NCBI GenBank assembly: GCA_022592435.1
Contig: JABYQS010000005.1
Coordinates: 62,001-126,000, forward strand
Direction: 5' to 3'
Source: Cerioporus squamosus
Lineage: Eukaryota > Basidiomycota > Agaricomycetes > Polyporales > Polyporaceae
DNA: 64,000 nt
Every line of letters starts with the position of its first letter. Position 1 is the stretch's first letter. The notes beneath the pieces are model-generated. The model had not been told where the DNA came from. It saw only the letters and a program-made list of their open reading frames with translations, and did no database searches. Positions 1 through 10,753 of the stretch are shown in pieces. The translations under genes were made by a program, and so were the position numbers.

Positions 1-414
1 TGGCGGGCAATCGGAAGAGAATTTTCCGGACCTGTCGGAGTATATAGCAGAACGCTTGTCGAGCAGCTCGTTTGCCACCTCGAGGGTGTTGGCGAGGACG
101 ATGTTCATGCCTAACGCGGATAGGCGGATGATGTCGGAGTCTGCAGGCGAAGAAGACATTAGGGAGGCAGGTTCTCCTCCTCGGAAGCTTGCCAGCCTGA
201 GGCCGGACGCACCGTGCTGTTTGCCCCATCGGAGGTACGTCTCCCAAGGGAAGTCCTGTGGGCTGGGCATGTCGAAGAGATTGCCTACTAGCGGGAGTCC
301 TCGCGGGCCCGGTGGGTACGGCAGGTGCCTGGCTCTGCGGCCCCGAGACCAGAGCCACAGGCTGGAGAGAACACAAAGAGAAGCGATAAGCAGGTCCGCG
401 GCAGAGAAGGCCAT
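1..414 (-). CDS. Cytochrome P450, N-terminal part (runs off the window)
   Basis: Read on the minus strand from the ATG at 412-414, the protein opens with a hydrophobic anchor (residues about 8-20) followed by a short basic stretch and the proline-rich hinge YPPGPRGLPLVGNLFDMP. This is the standard N-terminus of microsomal fungal P450s. The segment after WGKQHG begins with a GTGCGT donor, and a CTGCAG acceptor precedes the codons reading DSDIIRLSALG, so one intron of about 90 nt is likely. The next block resembles the helix A/beta-1 region (NTLEVANELLDKRSAIYSDR). The heme-binding cysteine and I-helix lie outside the window, so the CYP family cannot be assigned. The role is presumably an ER-bound monooxygenase; the substrate is unknown. 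Confidence 0.88.
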   Translation of the reverse strand, partial: MAFSAADLLIASLCVLSSLWLWSRGRRARHLPYPPGPRGLPLVGNLFDMPSPQDFPWETYLRWGKQHGASGLRLASFRGGEPASLMSSSPADSDIIRLSALGMNIVLANTLEVANELLDKRSAIYSDRSGKFSSDCPP

Positions 415-463
415 CGTGGGGGGACGCTCAGGCTGACTCGCGGCTGAGACTATTCAACGGCAC

Positions 464-470
464 TTTATAG
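464..470 (-). promoter_or_regulatory. TATA box of the P450 gene
   Basis: The minus strand reads CTATAAAG about 50 nt upstream of the P450 ATG. The placement fits a core TATA element with a short leader. Confidence 0.55.
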
Positions 471-1087
471 AGCGGCGAGCTGGGGATGCGTTCATGAGCG
501 GCAGTTAGCTCGTGTGTCGGGCTTGCGCGAGGGCTAAGCCTCGTTGGGTTTCATGCGACCCTGAAGCATGAGAACGAGATGGAGGTTGGAGGACACACGA
601 TGATGTGCAGGGTGGGTCCCAGTTGCACGCCGCGCTGACGCATTACGGAAAGCTGGCGTCGTGTTGCCTGTCTGGACAAGACGCCTCGCACGGTTCCGTA
701 ACGGCGGCTGCGTGGAGTTTGAAAAATTTGGCAGAAGAGTGGGTTTGTCTCCGCCCGTTCAGTAGCGGACTGCGAGGTCTGTCGAAACATAGGGCTCGTA
801 GATGGGAAGCTGTCAGCCGTAGACGGCCACTGAAGATGCATTGCCGACTTCCCTGAAGCATGCCCCGGAGTTATACCAGCTACTCGCGTCGTTCGTTCGC
901 CGGAGACGCGGGCAAAGAGACCATGCTGGGCAAATGCTGGGCAGATGCTCGGACGAGAAGCTGGCGGACGTAAACAGGAAACCACTCGCCGCCCTCTGCT
1001 GCCGGTCCGGGCGCCCCGAGGCCATTGTGGCGTCCTGAGAGCACGACGCCCACGTTCAAATTCTGCCCTGCATGATCTCCTCCATGG
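471..1087. other. Intergenic, upstream of the P450
   Basis: About 600 bases between the P450 core promoter and the inverted-repeat element. Open frames here have no coding character that I recognise and some run straight into the transposable element. I see no RNA gene. Confidence 0.6.
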
Positions 1088-1096
1088 GCTCCTGAC
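1088..1096. repeat. Target-site duplication, left copy
   Basis: GCTCCTGAC, identical to 1681-1689, immediately outside the left terminal repeat. Confidence 0.8.
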
Positions 1097-1233
1097 TAGT
1101 CTCGTTACCAGACGTTTAGTTACTGACCCTTTCGGACATTGAAAGCGGAGAGCGAAAAAAGAATGCAAGGGTCCGTTACTAAACGTCTGGTGAAATTCGT
1201 ATAGAGGGGTGGGGGGCAGCCCGAAGCGCCCAT
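1097..1233. repeat. Left terminal inverted repeat with internal hairpin
   Basis: It pairs with 1535-1680. Within it, 1108-1131 and 1167-1190 are complementary at 22 of 24 positions, with arms beginning CCAGACGTTTAGT. Confidence 0.8.
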
Positions 1234-1534
1234 TCTTCCGTGACGTCAGCGAAGGCGGTCTCGCAGGGTCGCGCAGCGCTCTTGCGGTCGCGGGTCGCGC
1301 AACGTCGGCGTCGCGCGCGGCAACCGACATTCTCCCCGCTCACTTCCCGGAGTGATGCAGAGTTGCCTTCGCGCTATGTATTGAGGCCTGATGCTGGCCG
1401 AGCGTCCGAGTCGCGAGGTTAAGAGACAAGTCGCACGGGGCTGGTCGGGAGGAGGGCGCGGCGGGACCTGGCGGGACGCTGTGCGGGTCGGACGGGCGAG
1501 GAACAGCGCAGGAATCGGCGAGGAGGAGCGAACG

Positions 1535-1680
1535 GTGGGCGCTTCAGGCTGCCCCCCACCCTCTATACGAAAGTCACCAGACGTTATACGGCGAGGTCCT
1601 GTATTTCTTTTTGTCTCTCCGCTTTCGACTCCGACCGGCACCGTGCGGGAGCGCGCCGTATAACGTCTGTTACGAGATTA
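1535..1680. repeat. Right terminal inverted repeat with internal hairpin
   Basis: It pairs with 1097-1233. Its own hairpin uses CAGACGTTATACGGCG (1578-1593) and its exact complement (1654-1669), a distal sequence different from that of the left hairpin. Confidence 0.8.
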
Positions 1681-1689
1681 GCTCCTGAC
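1681..1689. repeat. Target-site duplication, right copy
   Basis: GCTCCTGAC immediately outside the right terminal repeat, ending 15 bases before the BMT2 start codon. Confidence 0.8.
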
Positions 1690-1704
1690 AAGTTCCACCC
1701 AACT

Positions 1705-3207
1705 ATGCCCAAAGCACACAGACACAGGCGCAAGGCCCCGGTGACTGCCTCCGCGGCGCCATCTGACCACACTCCGCATCCTTCTGGCTCCTCGAACCGC
1801 CCGCAGGCGACCAGAATCATCATCCGCCGCTTCCACGTCCTCCTCAAACGCCAGGCGCAGCTGCTGCAGATTATCCAGGGCGGCAAGAAGGAAGCTCAGT
1901 CAGCGAGGGCCGACCTCGCCCGTGTCGAGCAGGAGATCGAAGACCTCGGCGGTCTCCCGGCGTATCAGCGCATGTCCACCATCGGACAGGGCAAAGACCG
2001 AGGCGGCGGCAGCGAGAAGGTGCTCATCTCGTGGCTGCGCGACATGGGCCTGCACGAATCGGTCAAGGAAGCTGAAGGAAGACTGCGGTCAGTACCGTTC
2101 GTCGAATGATCGTCGATCGACCGCTAACCTCGAGCTTTCCGCTTTAGATTGCTTGAAGTCGGCGCTCTGAAGCCCGACAACTATGCGTCCTGTCAGCCGT
2201 GGATGGACGTAACGCCGATCGACCTCCACTCTCAGCACCCGGACATCCTTGAGCAGGACTTTTTGCTCATGGATCCCGACGAACACCGCGGGAAGTGGGA
2301 CGTCATCAGTCTCAGTCTTGTGCTCAACTTTCCTCCAAACCCAAGGACCGCGGTGAGCGTTCTCGCCGAGACCGTGGGCGAGGAACTTCTTGCTGAATAA
2401 CAGCGTTCACTATTATCTGTCCAGGTCAGATGCTTCGGTTGGCGCACACAATGTTGCGGCCCGATGGGTTGCTGTTTGTCGCGGTAGGTTCCCTTCTTAC
2501 GGTCGGCTCTGCTCGCTGGTCACTGCTAGAAGACGGAGGCAGAATTGGATCACAACCGCAACGGAGACACTCGTGGTGACGGGCGGAGTACTTATCAGTG
2601 CAGGCGTTCTCCTCCCCTGCGTTCGCTTTGCGACCCGTAAAGCTCGCATAACTCATAAGAGATTTGCGAGGGCCCGGGCGTGACGCTACCCAACCGGTTA
2701 CCACGAAGTTACCGTGGGTTTTCGCGAGGCTATGACTCATGACCACGCAGATTCCGAACCTTTCTCCATTCTAGAGTTCTTCTGGAAGCCAGAGAAAGGG
2801 TTGATACAATCCCTTGACGCCTAGCACCGTCGATACACGGGTTCTCTGGGAAGGAGATAGGTATGCCAGTCCATTTTGGGACTGGTGGTCAGCGTCCAAG
2901 TGCCAACTATGACTCTCTTGTTTTTCATCTATCTACGTGACTGACCATCCCTGTTATGGTTGCGCAGCTTCCGTCACCGTGCGTACTAAACTCCCGGTAC
3001 ATGACGCCAGAGCATTTCGACGGTCTGATGCGATCCGTCGGGTTCGAGCAAGTCCACGCGCGGTGGAAAGAGGGAGGCAAGATGGCCTACTGGCTCTTCC
3101 GTCGGAAACCCCAGCCTGCATCCACGACGTTCCAAGACCACCTGCTCTACGAGAAGAAGACGGTGTTTCGAGAGGGCCACAGGAACAACTTCGTCATCCT
3201 GCTGTAA
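1705..3207 (+). CDS. BMT2: 25S rRNA adenine-N1 methyltransferase Bmt2, with a one-base frameshift
   Basis: Bmt2 is the nucleolar, SAM-dependent enzyme that makes one of the m1A marks of 25S rRNA. Four exons are read: 1705-2087, 2148-2352, 2425-2483 and 2968-3207. Diagnostic blocks are LLEVGALKPDNY (start of the Rossmann fold), DVTPIDLHSQHPDI, the QDFL block, WDVISLSLVLNF, then MLRPDGLLFVA and LPSPCVLNSRYM, ending in REGHRNNFVILL. The exons total 887 nt, one short of a multiple of three. The frame breaks at CCC 2340-2342, where NPKDRGQML would need one more C, so as given the gene is frameshifted. With that base the product would be about 295 residues, normal for the family. Intron 3 (2484-2967, 484 nt) is about eight times the local norm. 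The start codon is 15 bp after a transposable element. Whether this is a sequencing error or real decay cannot be decided here. Confidence 0.88.
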
Positions 3208-3262
3208 AGTCACGGGCGAAAGTACACAGTGAACGTCCGAAATGCTACGACGCGACACGCCA

Positions 3263-5595
3263 TCACGACTTGACCCACACCTCCGCCACGACGTCCCACT
3301 CCTTCAATATCCTCGGCTCCATCGGCAGACCCAAGGCCCCATCCCCACCATCCTCGTCATCCGCGAGCCGGTCCTCTACCAAGATCACGCGCAGCCCGCC
3401 GACGTTCAAGAACCCGCTTCTCAACGGCAAGTACGACAGCGCGAACTCTTGCGACGCCGTGGCCTTCAGTCTGTCCGGCACAAGCGGCAGATCCTCATTC
3501 TCGCTCTCCACGGAGCTGTCCGTACCGCTCGATACACCACGCGCATGCCCCACCGACGGCAGCGGCGGGTTGGGCACGGGGAAGCGCAGGGGCGGGAGGA
3601 ACAGCGCAGAGGTCCCGAGGAACACGATACCGTCCGACGGGCCCGGCTTGGACTCCGCGCTCGGGTCCGCGCGCAGTTCCGGTGGCGGGAGGTCGTACAC
3701 ACGTCCGGCAGCATGTGAGTTTGGGCCGGGGGTCTCCCCGCCATCGGACTCGGCTCCGTCCGCGTGCATCTGGCGCGGAGAGGCGACGAGGAGCCGCTGC
3801 GCGAGGGTGTCGTGGAAGTCGCCCCGCAGCGGGGTCGCGTACGGCGAGGGCGTGGAGAACCCGGACGAGGGCATGCGCGGGGTCCATGTGCCTTGCGGCG
3901 GGCCAGTCGAGGTGGCCACGGCGGATGCGACGGCGGCTGCGACGCTCACCTGTTTGGGGGGCTGTGCGTGCTGGACGACGAGGGAGATGACCCGCTGTCT
4001 TCGGGGCTCGTTGGGTGTTGCGGTGGGGACGAGGGATTGTGCTGTTATTCTGAACGAGACGTCGAAGGGCTTGTCGACCGCCAGGGAGGTGCGGGGTATT
4101 GAGGTCACTACCAGGTCAACTTCCACGTCTTCGGGCAGACGCTGCGCATTTGGGGCGAACGTCGTCGTCGGGGTGGTGGGTCCCGGCGACTGTGTCTGGC
4201 TGCGCGCCGGGGCACCGACGCTTGCAGGGCGGCCGCGGAACGGCGAACCAGGGCGGTAGGGTGCGGGGCCGGGAGGGTTCGGAGGGCTTTGTGCACGCTG
4301 CTGGAGTGCCGGGGATTGGGGGCGGGAGGGCGTGCCTCCGACGGTGTTGCTGCGCTGCAGGTGCAGAGGAATAGCGGATGGAGGTTGCTTGATAGCGAAA
4401 TGTGAGCCAGCCGGCGGCGTTTGAGGATGGGAGGGTGCTTGGATGAGGGGAATACGACGCGACAGTGTCTGCAATGGGAATTGAGTGCTCTGGAGTCTTG
4501 CCGAAAACAAACTAAGAACGCACCGACGTGAGCAGCCGGCCAGGTTCGCCGTACGATGACCTCCAAGAGATGTCGAGTCTACCGAGACCCAGGATGGCGC
4601 CGGGCGCATGCGTTACTGGAAAGGCAGGCAGGACCTTTGGTGACAAGATGTAGATGTATTGTCGGATATCCTGAGGCTGCATAAGCGCCATTGAGCCAGA
4701 GAAGAGGTATTCCTTCGACCCAGCGGCGGTGTTGTCCAGTAGATTTGCATCCTGTGCCTGCCATCCGTCGACGCATTCGAACTGCATGCGTTCGAGCCAC
4801 ATGGCGTCCTGGGTGAGGTTTTGTATGTGTACCTCAAGGAACACCTTCTCGCGCTCTTCTCTCGACAGCAGCGCCGTGGGTGCGCGTGGGGAGTGGACCT
4901 TGGTCTTGACGGACAGAGGGTTCGTGACCTGACAGAAACATACAGCCATCCATCTCAGGTTCTGTGGCGACTCGGGGGCTAGGTACTCACGGCGAACTTG
5001 TAGAACTTACGGAATGATTGTACCCCGGGCTCCTGTGGATCCGTGGACTGCCCCGGTGGCAGGCGCATCCCTGGGGGCATGCGGTATGTGACGGTGCAGC
5101 CGAGGACGTGCTGGCCGAGCTCCTTGATCTCGTGGCTGACGACGCGCTCTAGTGACTGGCCCACAGGTAGCCTTTGCTCAGGCCCTCCGAACTCGGCGAG
5201 CGTCGCCTTGGATGAGGCGGTCTGCATCTCGACCCGAACGGTCACCCCCTCGACGTCGATGTTCGCATCATTGTTGACGGAGAGACAGCTCGAGAATGTT
5301 TCGCCCAACTGGATCGCGCCGAAGGAAGACGGGAGGGTGAGCAGCTCGGTGATGTGCGTGAGGTCGCGCAGGGTCTTGGGGTGCCCGGGAAGCGGGGTCT
5401 TGCCTTGGAGGGAGGTGATGGAAGCCGTGGAATGGGCGGACAAGGAAGGCGAGCTCGAGTAGAACGGTTCCCATGCGCTGCCCAGCGAGGGGCGCTATGG
5501 TTATGGACATGAAGAATCGTTCGTGCATGGCTGGATTGGACACATACCGAGACCCGCATCACCTTCAGCGACAGCAGCTGTCCGCTTCCGTCCAT
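3263..5595 (-). CDS. TRAPPC13: Trafficking protein particle complex subunit 13 (DUF974 family)
   Basis: TRAPPC13 is a subunit of metazoan/fungal TRAPP tethering complexes that act in ER-Golgi traffic and autophagy. Four exons: 5548-5595, 4991-5494, 4524-4928 and 3263-4468, all in phase, giving about 720 residues. The N-terminus MDGSGQLLSLKVMRVSRPSL is typical, followed by LPSSFGAIQLGETFSSCLSV, the HEIKELGQHVLGC block, FRKFYKFA, LSVKTKV and VFLEVHIQNLT, all strong DUF974 landmarks. The last exon carries a long Pro/Ser/Gln-rich insertion (about residues 325-420), then resumes the second beta-sandwich (VDLVVTSIPRTSLAVDKPFD). This makes it far longer than the roughly 420-residue animal protein. 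It shares a 332-bp promoter with YME2. Confidence 0.9.
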
Positions 5596-5927
5596 CGCGA
5601 CTCAGAGTCTCGTGCAATCAGTTCCAGGGATTCCAACGCGCGAGTCAGCGAAAGCAACAGGCCCGGAAGCACTGAAGGTACAATGAACGTAGATTACAGG
5701 GTAAATCGCAAGTCGCGCGTCGCCCCGGGCCGCGGCGCGTAGCAGTTGTTTGCGCGTGTTAGGATCACAAGCCTCCGCCTGCCTGTTATGGCTTTGACGT
5801 CACCTGCCGCGACTGGACGCGTCTCAACGCGTGCAGCAGCCTCAGCCTTTCCTCTCCTCCTTCTCCTTCTCCAGGTCCAGGTCCTCGCCGTCTCCCTTTC
5901 CCCAATATCCACAAACACGGACATGCG
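5596..5927. promoter_or_regulatory. Divergent promoter, TRAPPC13 / YME2
   Basis: The two start codons face away from each other across 332 bp. The YME2 side ends in a pyrimidine-rich tract (about 5844-5905), a common feature of basidiomycete core promoters. No clear TATA box is seen. Confidence 0.5.
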
Positions 5928-8900
5928 ATGTCGTCCAGTATGATGCTCAGAACACTTGCCGCCTCATCGTCAAGAACGCTGGCGGTACCGCGCTCCGCTG
6001 CCGTTGTCGCTCGACACCGTAGGCATTACACCGATAACGCGGTAGCACCTAGTTCCTCAGAGGAAGTGAAGGAAGTGAAGGAGGATGTCAGGAACGAGGT
6101 ACGCGCTTCTCTATGAGATGTGCGCCATCTGTGACATTGTGCAGTCGCAGGAAAGCTGGCTCTGGGTTGATTCGGTCTTCCCTGTCAGGCTGGGCAGACT
6201 CGAGTAAGTCATGAACGTTCTCAGCGTGTGCATTGCTTACTAACACTCCCACCTCGCTATACTCAGTTTGCGCTCATATATTGGGTATGCACGAGAAGAC
6301 ACCCTGCTACAGAGGCTACGGACCCTCTTGTCGAAGGTCAATACGCACGGCTTCGAGCTTGTCTCTCTCGAGCCCCACATCAAGGACGGCGGCGTCTTCG
6401 TCAAGTTCAGATACAACGCTTCGGACTCAGGAAACGCTCTGGAGACCATTCTTGAGAACGTGCGGAATCATGTGCACTCGCATGGAGGTGTGCCATCATG
6501 GTGGGGGCTGCCCTCCGGAGAAGTATGGCTCGTGAAGGGCTCACCTTGGCGCGAGGTACGTTCATTCAGATTGTCAGGCATATCATTCACTCATGTATCC
6601 CCGCAACGAAGGACATGGCCCGCTATGTCTCTCCAGTAGTGCGAGTTGCCTTCGACGGTCCAGACGTGCCTGAAGAGTCGTTATATCGCTTGCTCAGGGT
6701 ACGCCGCTTTGAATGCAAACACTCCTGCTTCTGATTTCCCCATCAGCCTTATGGCAAAATACACGACATAACTCCACCCTCGCCAGTTCCTGCCGGGACT
6801 CTGCGATCGGCACTAGTAAACTTTCGCAGTCTCCGCGCTGCTACCTCTGCTAGGAACACTATCCACGCGCTGAAGGTCCCTACGTCGTCGTCCGCCGTCA
6901 CGACATTACGCACATCATACTCACAACCGATTGCGGCTCACGCCGTAAGGGATTACATTGCCAACCACCCGAAGATCTTCCTACCTGTGCTATTCTTCCT
7001 TGTTGGTACCGTTACATATGCGGTATGTGGACGTGTACAACCATGCATGTTTGATTCTCATGCACTTGCAGATATTTGATCCAATACGAGTGTTCATGGT
7101 CGAGGGGAAAATGAACGACTGGTTTGACTACAAGGGTGTGTCTCCCGTCTGGTTCTCGCCAGGTCCATCCACTGACATGAACTTGCAGAGTTCACCGTCT
7201 ACAAATGGCTGCGTGCAAACACCATCGACAGGTTCACCTTCACTTCAAGCTCGGATGCTGACTCTGAGGCGTCTCTAGCCAAAGGAGGCGTGTGGAAGGA
7301 GCGGCTAGAAGCGGAAGAAGCCCTGAAGAAGTACCTGGCGGACCTTCCCAGTAAGGCCCGTCGTTCTCGAAGACTGCTTGATTGTCTGACGCCAGCACAA
7401 CATAGGTACCATTGCTTTCGTGCATGGGCCACAGGGAAGCGGGAAGACTCGCATGCTCTCTACTCTGCTCAAGGAGAGCGGGCGGTACGTCGTGGATAGC
7501 CTGTTAGGACACACTGTATGCTGAAGTGTCTATTTCCAGGAAAGCTATGGTGATCGATGTTGGAGAGCTTGCCAAAGCGTCGTCTGAGATGGCCCTCGTC
7601 TCAGGCCTCGCGAACCAGACCGGGTACTGGCCCGTCTTCTCTTTCCTCAACTCTGTCAACAACATGATCGACCTCGCCAGCGTCGGTCTCATCGGCCAGA
7701 AAGGTCCGTTTTCACTCCGGACTTGTCTACTAGCTCTATCTATACTGACGCGCACCGTGCAGCTGGGCTGAGCTCCTCGCTCCCTGACCAGCTAAAGCAG
7801 ATCTTGGACGTCGTCGGACGTGGTCTCGCCCGCGGCAACGCGTCGCAGAAGGCGCGCCGGGAACGCCGCGCAAAGCAGGCAGAGCAGGAGGTCATCAAGA
7901 ACAAGGAGGCGGAAGCATTGCGCGAGCGCATCCAACAGGGTCTGTGGCACGACGGCCGCATTGACGCGGTGTGCGGCAACGGCATCATGAGCGAGCTCGG
8001 GATGGGCATCGAGCGGTTCACCGAGGCTGACGCGGACTTTGTGCCGCACGCCGAGGTGCAGGTGAACTCGGATGAGAAGGAGGGGATGGGCGAGAGGATC
8101 GCGGAGGACGAGAGGAAGGCGAACGAAGCGAGGCAGAATCAGCAGCACTCCGAAGACATGCAGACCGTGGAGGCGATGCCGGTTGTTATCATCAAGAACT
8201 TCGAAAGCAAGGGGGGAGGGCAGAGGAAGGAGGAGCTCCTGGACGTCCTCGCGCAGTGGGCAGCGAGTCTGGCAGAGAATCAGGCAAGTAGCTCCGGTCT
8301 CTCATGGATGAGTGCGGCGTTGTTGACAAGGAACTCGATGGTGAACAGATCGCACACGTCCTTGTGGTCAGCGACAATCGCGAGAACGTGAAGCGGATAG
8401 CCAAGGGTGAGCTGGATTGTCTCATGATCGGAGGCCGTGGTTCGAACGAGGTGCTGATGTGGCCTTGCTATCCAGCTCTTCCCTCTAAACCTCTGAACCA
8501 AATCTCACTGTCGGATGCTGACAACGCCAGCGCGCTCTCGTTCGTCCAGCAGAAGCTGCACGACGGCGGCATGGACGTCAAGTTCTCGCAGGCGCAAATA
8601 TCGTACATCGCACGGCTGGGCGGTCGTGCAAGCGACCTGGAGAGCGTACGTATATGAGCTGTACGTGCCTGAGGTAATTCTCGGATGCTGATCTCGACTT
8701 TGTCCGCTCCTGCAGCTCGTCCACAAGATGCGCAGTGGGATGTCGGTAGAGGAGGCCGTCGATGACATCGTTACCCGCGGCGTGAGCGAACTCCGCAAGA
8801 ATGCGTTCGGGGACGACATCGAGGATGCCAAGAGCCTGCCTTGGACGAGGGAGCAGGCTTGGATCTTGATGAAGCAGTTGTCGAAGCGACCAGAGGTACG

Positions 8901-9512
8901 TACACCATAGTGGTCACTCTGAGCGACTGTCATCGTAACTGTTCGCTGATTGCTCTGCCTAGATCTCGTACCACGAGGTTCTCGCGGACTTCCCCTTCAA
9001 GGGCGACGAGACTCCATTGCGCCATATGGAGCATGCAGAGCTGATTACCATCGGCACTCACAACGGTAAACCTGCACATCACACTCTTACGTGCGATGTG
9101 AGCTAAGCTAGAGCACAGGCCGTCCCTCGACCATCAAGCCTGGGAAGCCAGTGTATAAGTTCGTGTTCGAACGACTCGTCAGCGGTGAGCATGCTACGTC
9201 AACCGGTCACCGGCCTCCCTCAGACTCATAAACACCTCTGCGCCAGACTCTATCTTCAAGGCGACGCAGGACATCGCGTTTAACGAGAAGGTCATCGCGT
9301 CCGCCGAGTCCACGGTCAAGGCATGCGAGGACGAGCTGCTCGTGCTCAAGGACGTCGACGCAGGCACCGCGAGCTGGTGGGGCTCGCAGCGTGCCGTGGA
9401 GATGCGCGAACATTATCTGCTGAAGAAGATGCGTGCTGCGGAGCAGAAGATCGAGAGCTTGGAGAAGGAGAACGCGAAGCTCAAGAAGACGCTTGCGCAG
9501 GCCGGTCGGTGA
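5928..9512 (+). CDS. YME2: Mitochondrial inner-membrane protein Yme2/Rna12 (RRM + AAA-like)
   Basis: Yme2 spans the mitochondrial inner membrane and affects mtDNA maintenance and respiratory complex biogenesis. The product starts with a Ser/Arg-rich mitochondrial presequence, followed by ESWLWVDSVFPVRLGRLDL and LPSGEVWLVKGSPWRE, both family signatures. An RRM-like domain follows (VRVAFDGPDVPEESLYRLLRP), then a membrane segment (FLPVLFFLVGTVTYA), FDPIRVFMVEGKMNDWFDYK, and a P-loop HGPQGSGKT at about 7425-7450 with a Walker-B-like PVVIIKNFE. The C-terminus is a coiled coil rich in Lys and Glu. The gene has more than ten introns; the one at 8284-8348 uses a GCAAGT donor (GC-AG). The frame is intact throughout, and the length is normal for the family (about 850 residues). 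Confidence 0.92.
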
Positions 9513-9811
9513 TGTTGGTTGGTACACCGTACAGAGGCAGGGCTGGATGATTTCGAGGACCGACGCATGATGGACTCTTCCGTACGTCTCTTGCTATAGA
9601 CCACTCATTTTGCCGGGTTGGCGTATCACTGTACCCGTGATGTACTTGCCACCGCTCACCTTGACAACACGACAAGAGGAACGGATCGAGACATCCAAGA
9701 CGGCGAGCTTCATGATGATGCGCTCAGCGGCCGTGGGGAGCATGGTCCTTCCTAGTGAGGGGAGGCGCAGAGCCAGGGCATGATTAAGAATGAGGTAAGG
9801 TAAAACTTCGA
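9513..9811. other. Convergent 3' region of YME2 and uL15m
   Basis: About 300 bases between two converging stop codons. No gene seen; presumably both 3' untranslated regions. Confidence 0.5.
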
Positions 9812-10753
9812 CTACTTCCGAGCCTTCTCGTACTCCTGCGTCTTGAACGATAGCAGCTGCGTCGCGAGCGTCTTCCAGCGCTCCTCCACCACAGGCATCT
9901 TGGACAACGCGGTGGGTGACAGGTAGCCGCGATTCCGCCACGACGTATACCAAACTAGACGACAGTTGAACGACAGCACGGGGCAGGAAAGCGAGGAGAC
10001 GTACGGATATCCGTTTTCCGTGTGGGTGCGGCTTGCGTGCGGTCTGACCTCCCCTTCACGCAATCCCGAAGAGCCAGGTCGTTGTAATACTTGCAGAAGA
10101 CCGTGCCGCCCTTCTTCTCGACAGCGCGGATGGCGCTCTGAGAGGCACGCGAGGGTGTGATGTGAATGGCCGTCTTCAGGTGTTCTGCGCCCTATCGGGA
10201 GGTTCGAGAGGAGTGGGAGGACAAATATGAGGGAGAACTTACGTCTCCAAGCAGCTTGATGCCGTCATGCACCTGGTGGATGCACCCACTCAAGAGCAAC
10301 TCACGGGCCGTGATAGGCTTCTCCGGGGAGGACGTGAGACGTCCCTGGTCAATCCAATACTGGAGCCGGTCCAGGTTCACCGGCGCGTATGTCTTCGCAT
10401 TTCTGGCTCAGAAGTGAGATGAGTTACTAACACACAATGAGTAGGACGCACTGGTTCACGAAACCCCTCTTCGGAAAGAGCTTGACAATGGGTGTCTGAC
10501 CTCCCTCGAAACCTGCCTTCGGCTTGCCATTGCCTGCGCGAGCTTTCTGACCCTTGTGGCCTCTTCCGGATGTCTTTCCAAGACCCGAGCTTCGACCGCG
10601 ACCCAGGCGTTTTTGCTACAGCGGACACTTCAGACAACTTCCCAGATACGCACAAGCCAGTCATACCGTTGACGTCGAGCCAGGCGCAGGAGAAAGGTTG
10701 AACAGGTGGACACGGCCTGCAGTCGCCTTAAATCTGGCAGCTACGCCGGACAT
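9812..10753 (-). CDS. uL15m: Mitochondrial large-subunit ribosomal protein uL15m
   Basis: Five exons (10667-10753, 10452-10615, 10243-10402, 10005-10191, 9812-9954) splice in frame. The L15 core is unmistakable: [20 protein letters not shown], then [18 protein letters not shown], followed by [17 protein letters not shown] and the Rossmann-like [18 protein letters not shown] block. The C-terminal tail [20 protein letters not shown] is the extension found in fungal mitochondrial L15. The N-terminus is short and basic, consistent with mitochondrial import. The product is an rRNA-binding assembly protein of the mitoribosome. It is transcribed away from TACO1, another mitochondrial translation gene, with 1.7 kb between them. 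Confidence 0.93.

Larger units (their letters stand above)
1097..1680. mobile_element. Non-autonomous Mutator-like inverted-repeat element (MITE)
   Basis: A 584-bp element without coding capacity. Its ends, TAGTCTCGTTACCAGACG on the left and the complement of the right end, TAATCTCGTAACAGACG, are inverted repeats that extend inward for about 140 bases and include a near-identical block GTGGGGGGCAGCC plus GAAGCGCCCA. It is flanked by the 9-bp direct repeat GCTCCTGAC at 1088-1096 and 1681-1689. A 9-bp target duplication together with long terminal inverted repeats is the hallmark of Mutator-like elements; hAT elements would give 8 bp and different termini. Each arm is itself a hairpin: 1108-1131 pairs with 1167-1190, and 1578-1593 pairs with 1654-1669. 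The GC-rich centre has no recognisable gene. The element lies directly in front of BMT2. Confidence 0.85.

Noticed and set aside
551..1330. 259-codon minus-strand open frame
   Set aside because: It runs across the left terminal repeat into the core of the MITE; composition-driven, no recognisable domain.
1097..1680. Assignment of the MITE to hAT or piggyBac
   Set aside because: The target duplication is 9 bp and not 8 bp or TTAA, and the termini do not match those superfamilies.
2937..4259. 440-codon plus-strand open frame
   Set aside because: It is antisense to the last TRAPPC13 exon, Arg/Ser-rich and without homology; a shadow of GC-rich coding DNA.
8420..8450. GGTTCGAAC resembling a tRNA T-loop
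   Set aside because: It lies inside a YME2 intron and no acceptor, D or anticodon stems can be drawn around it. Other GTTCGA hits in the window fail similarly.
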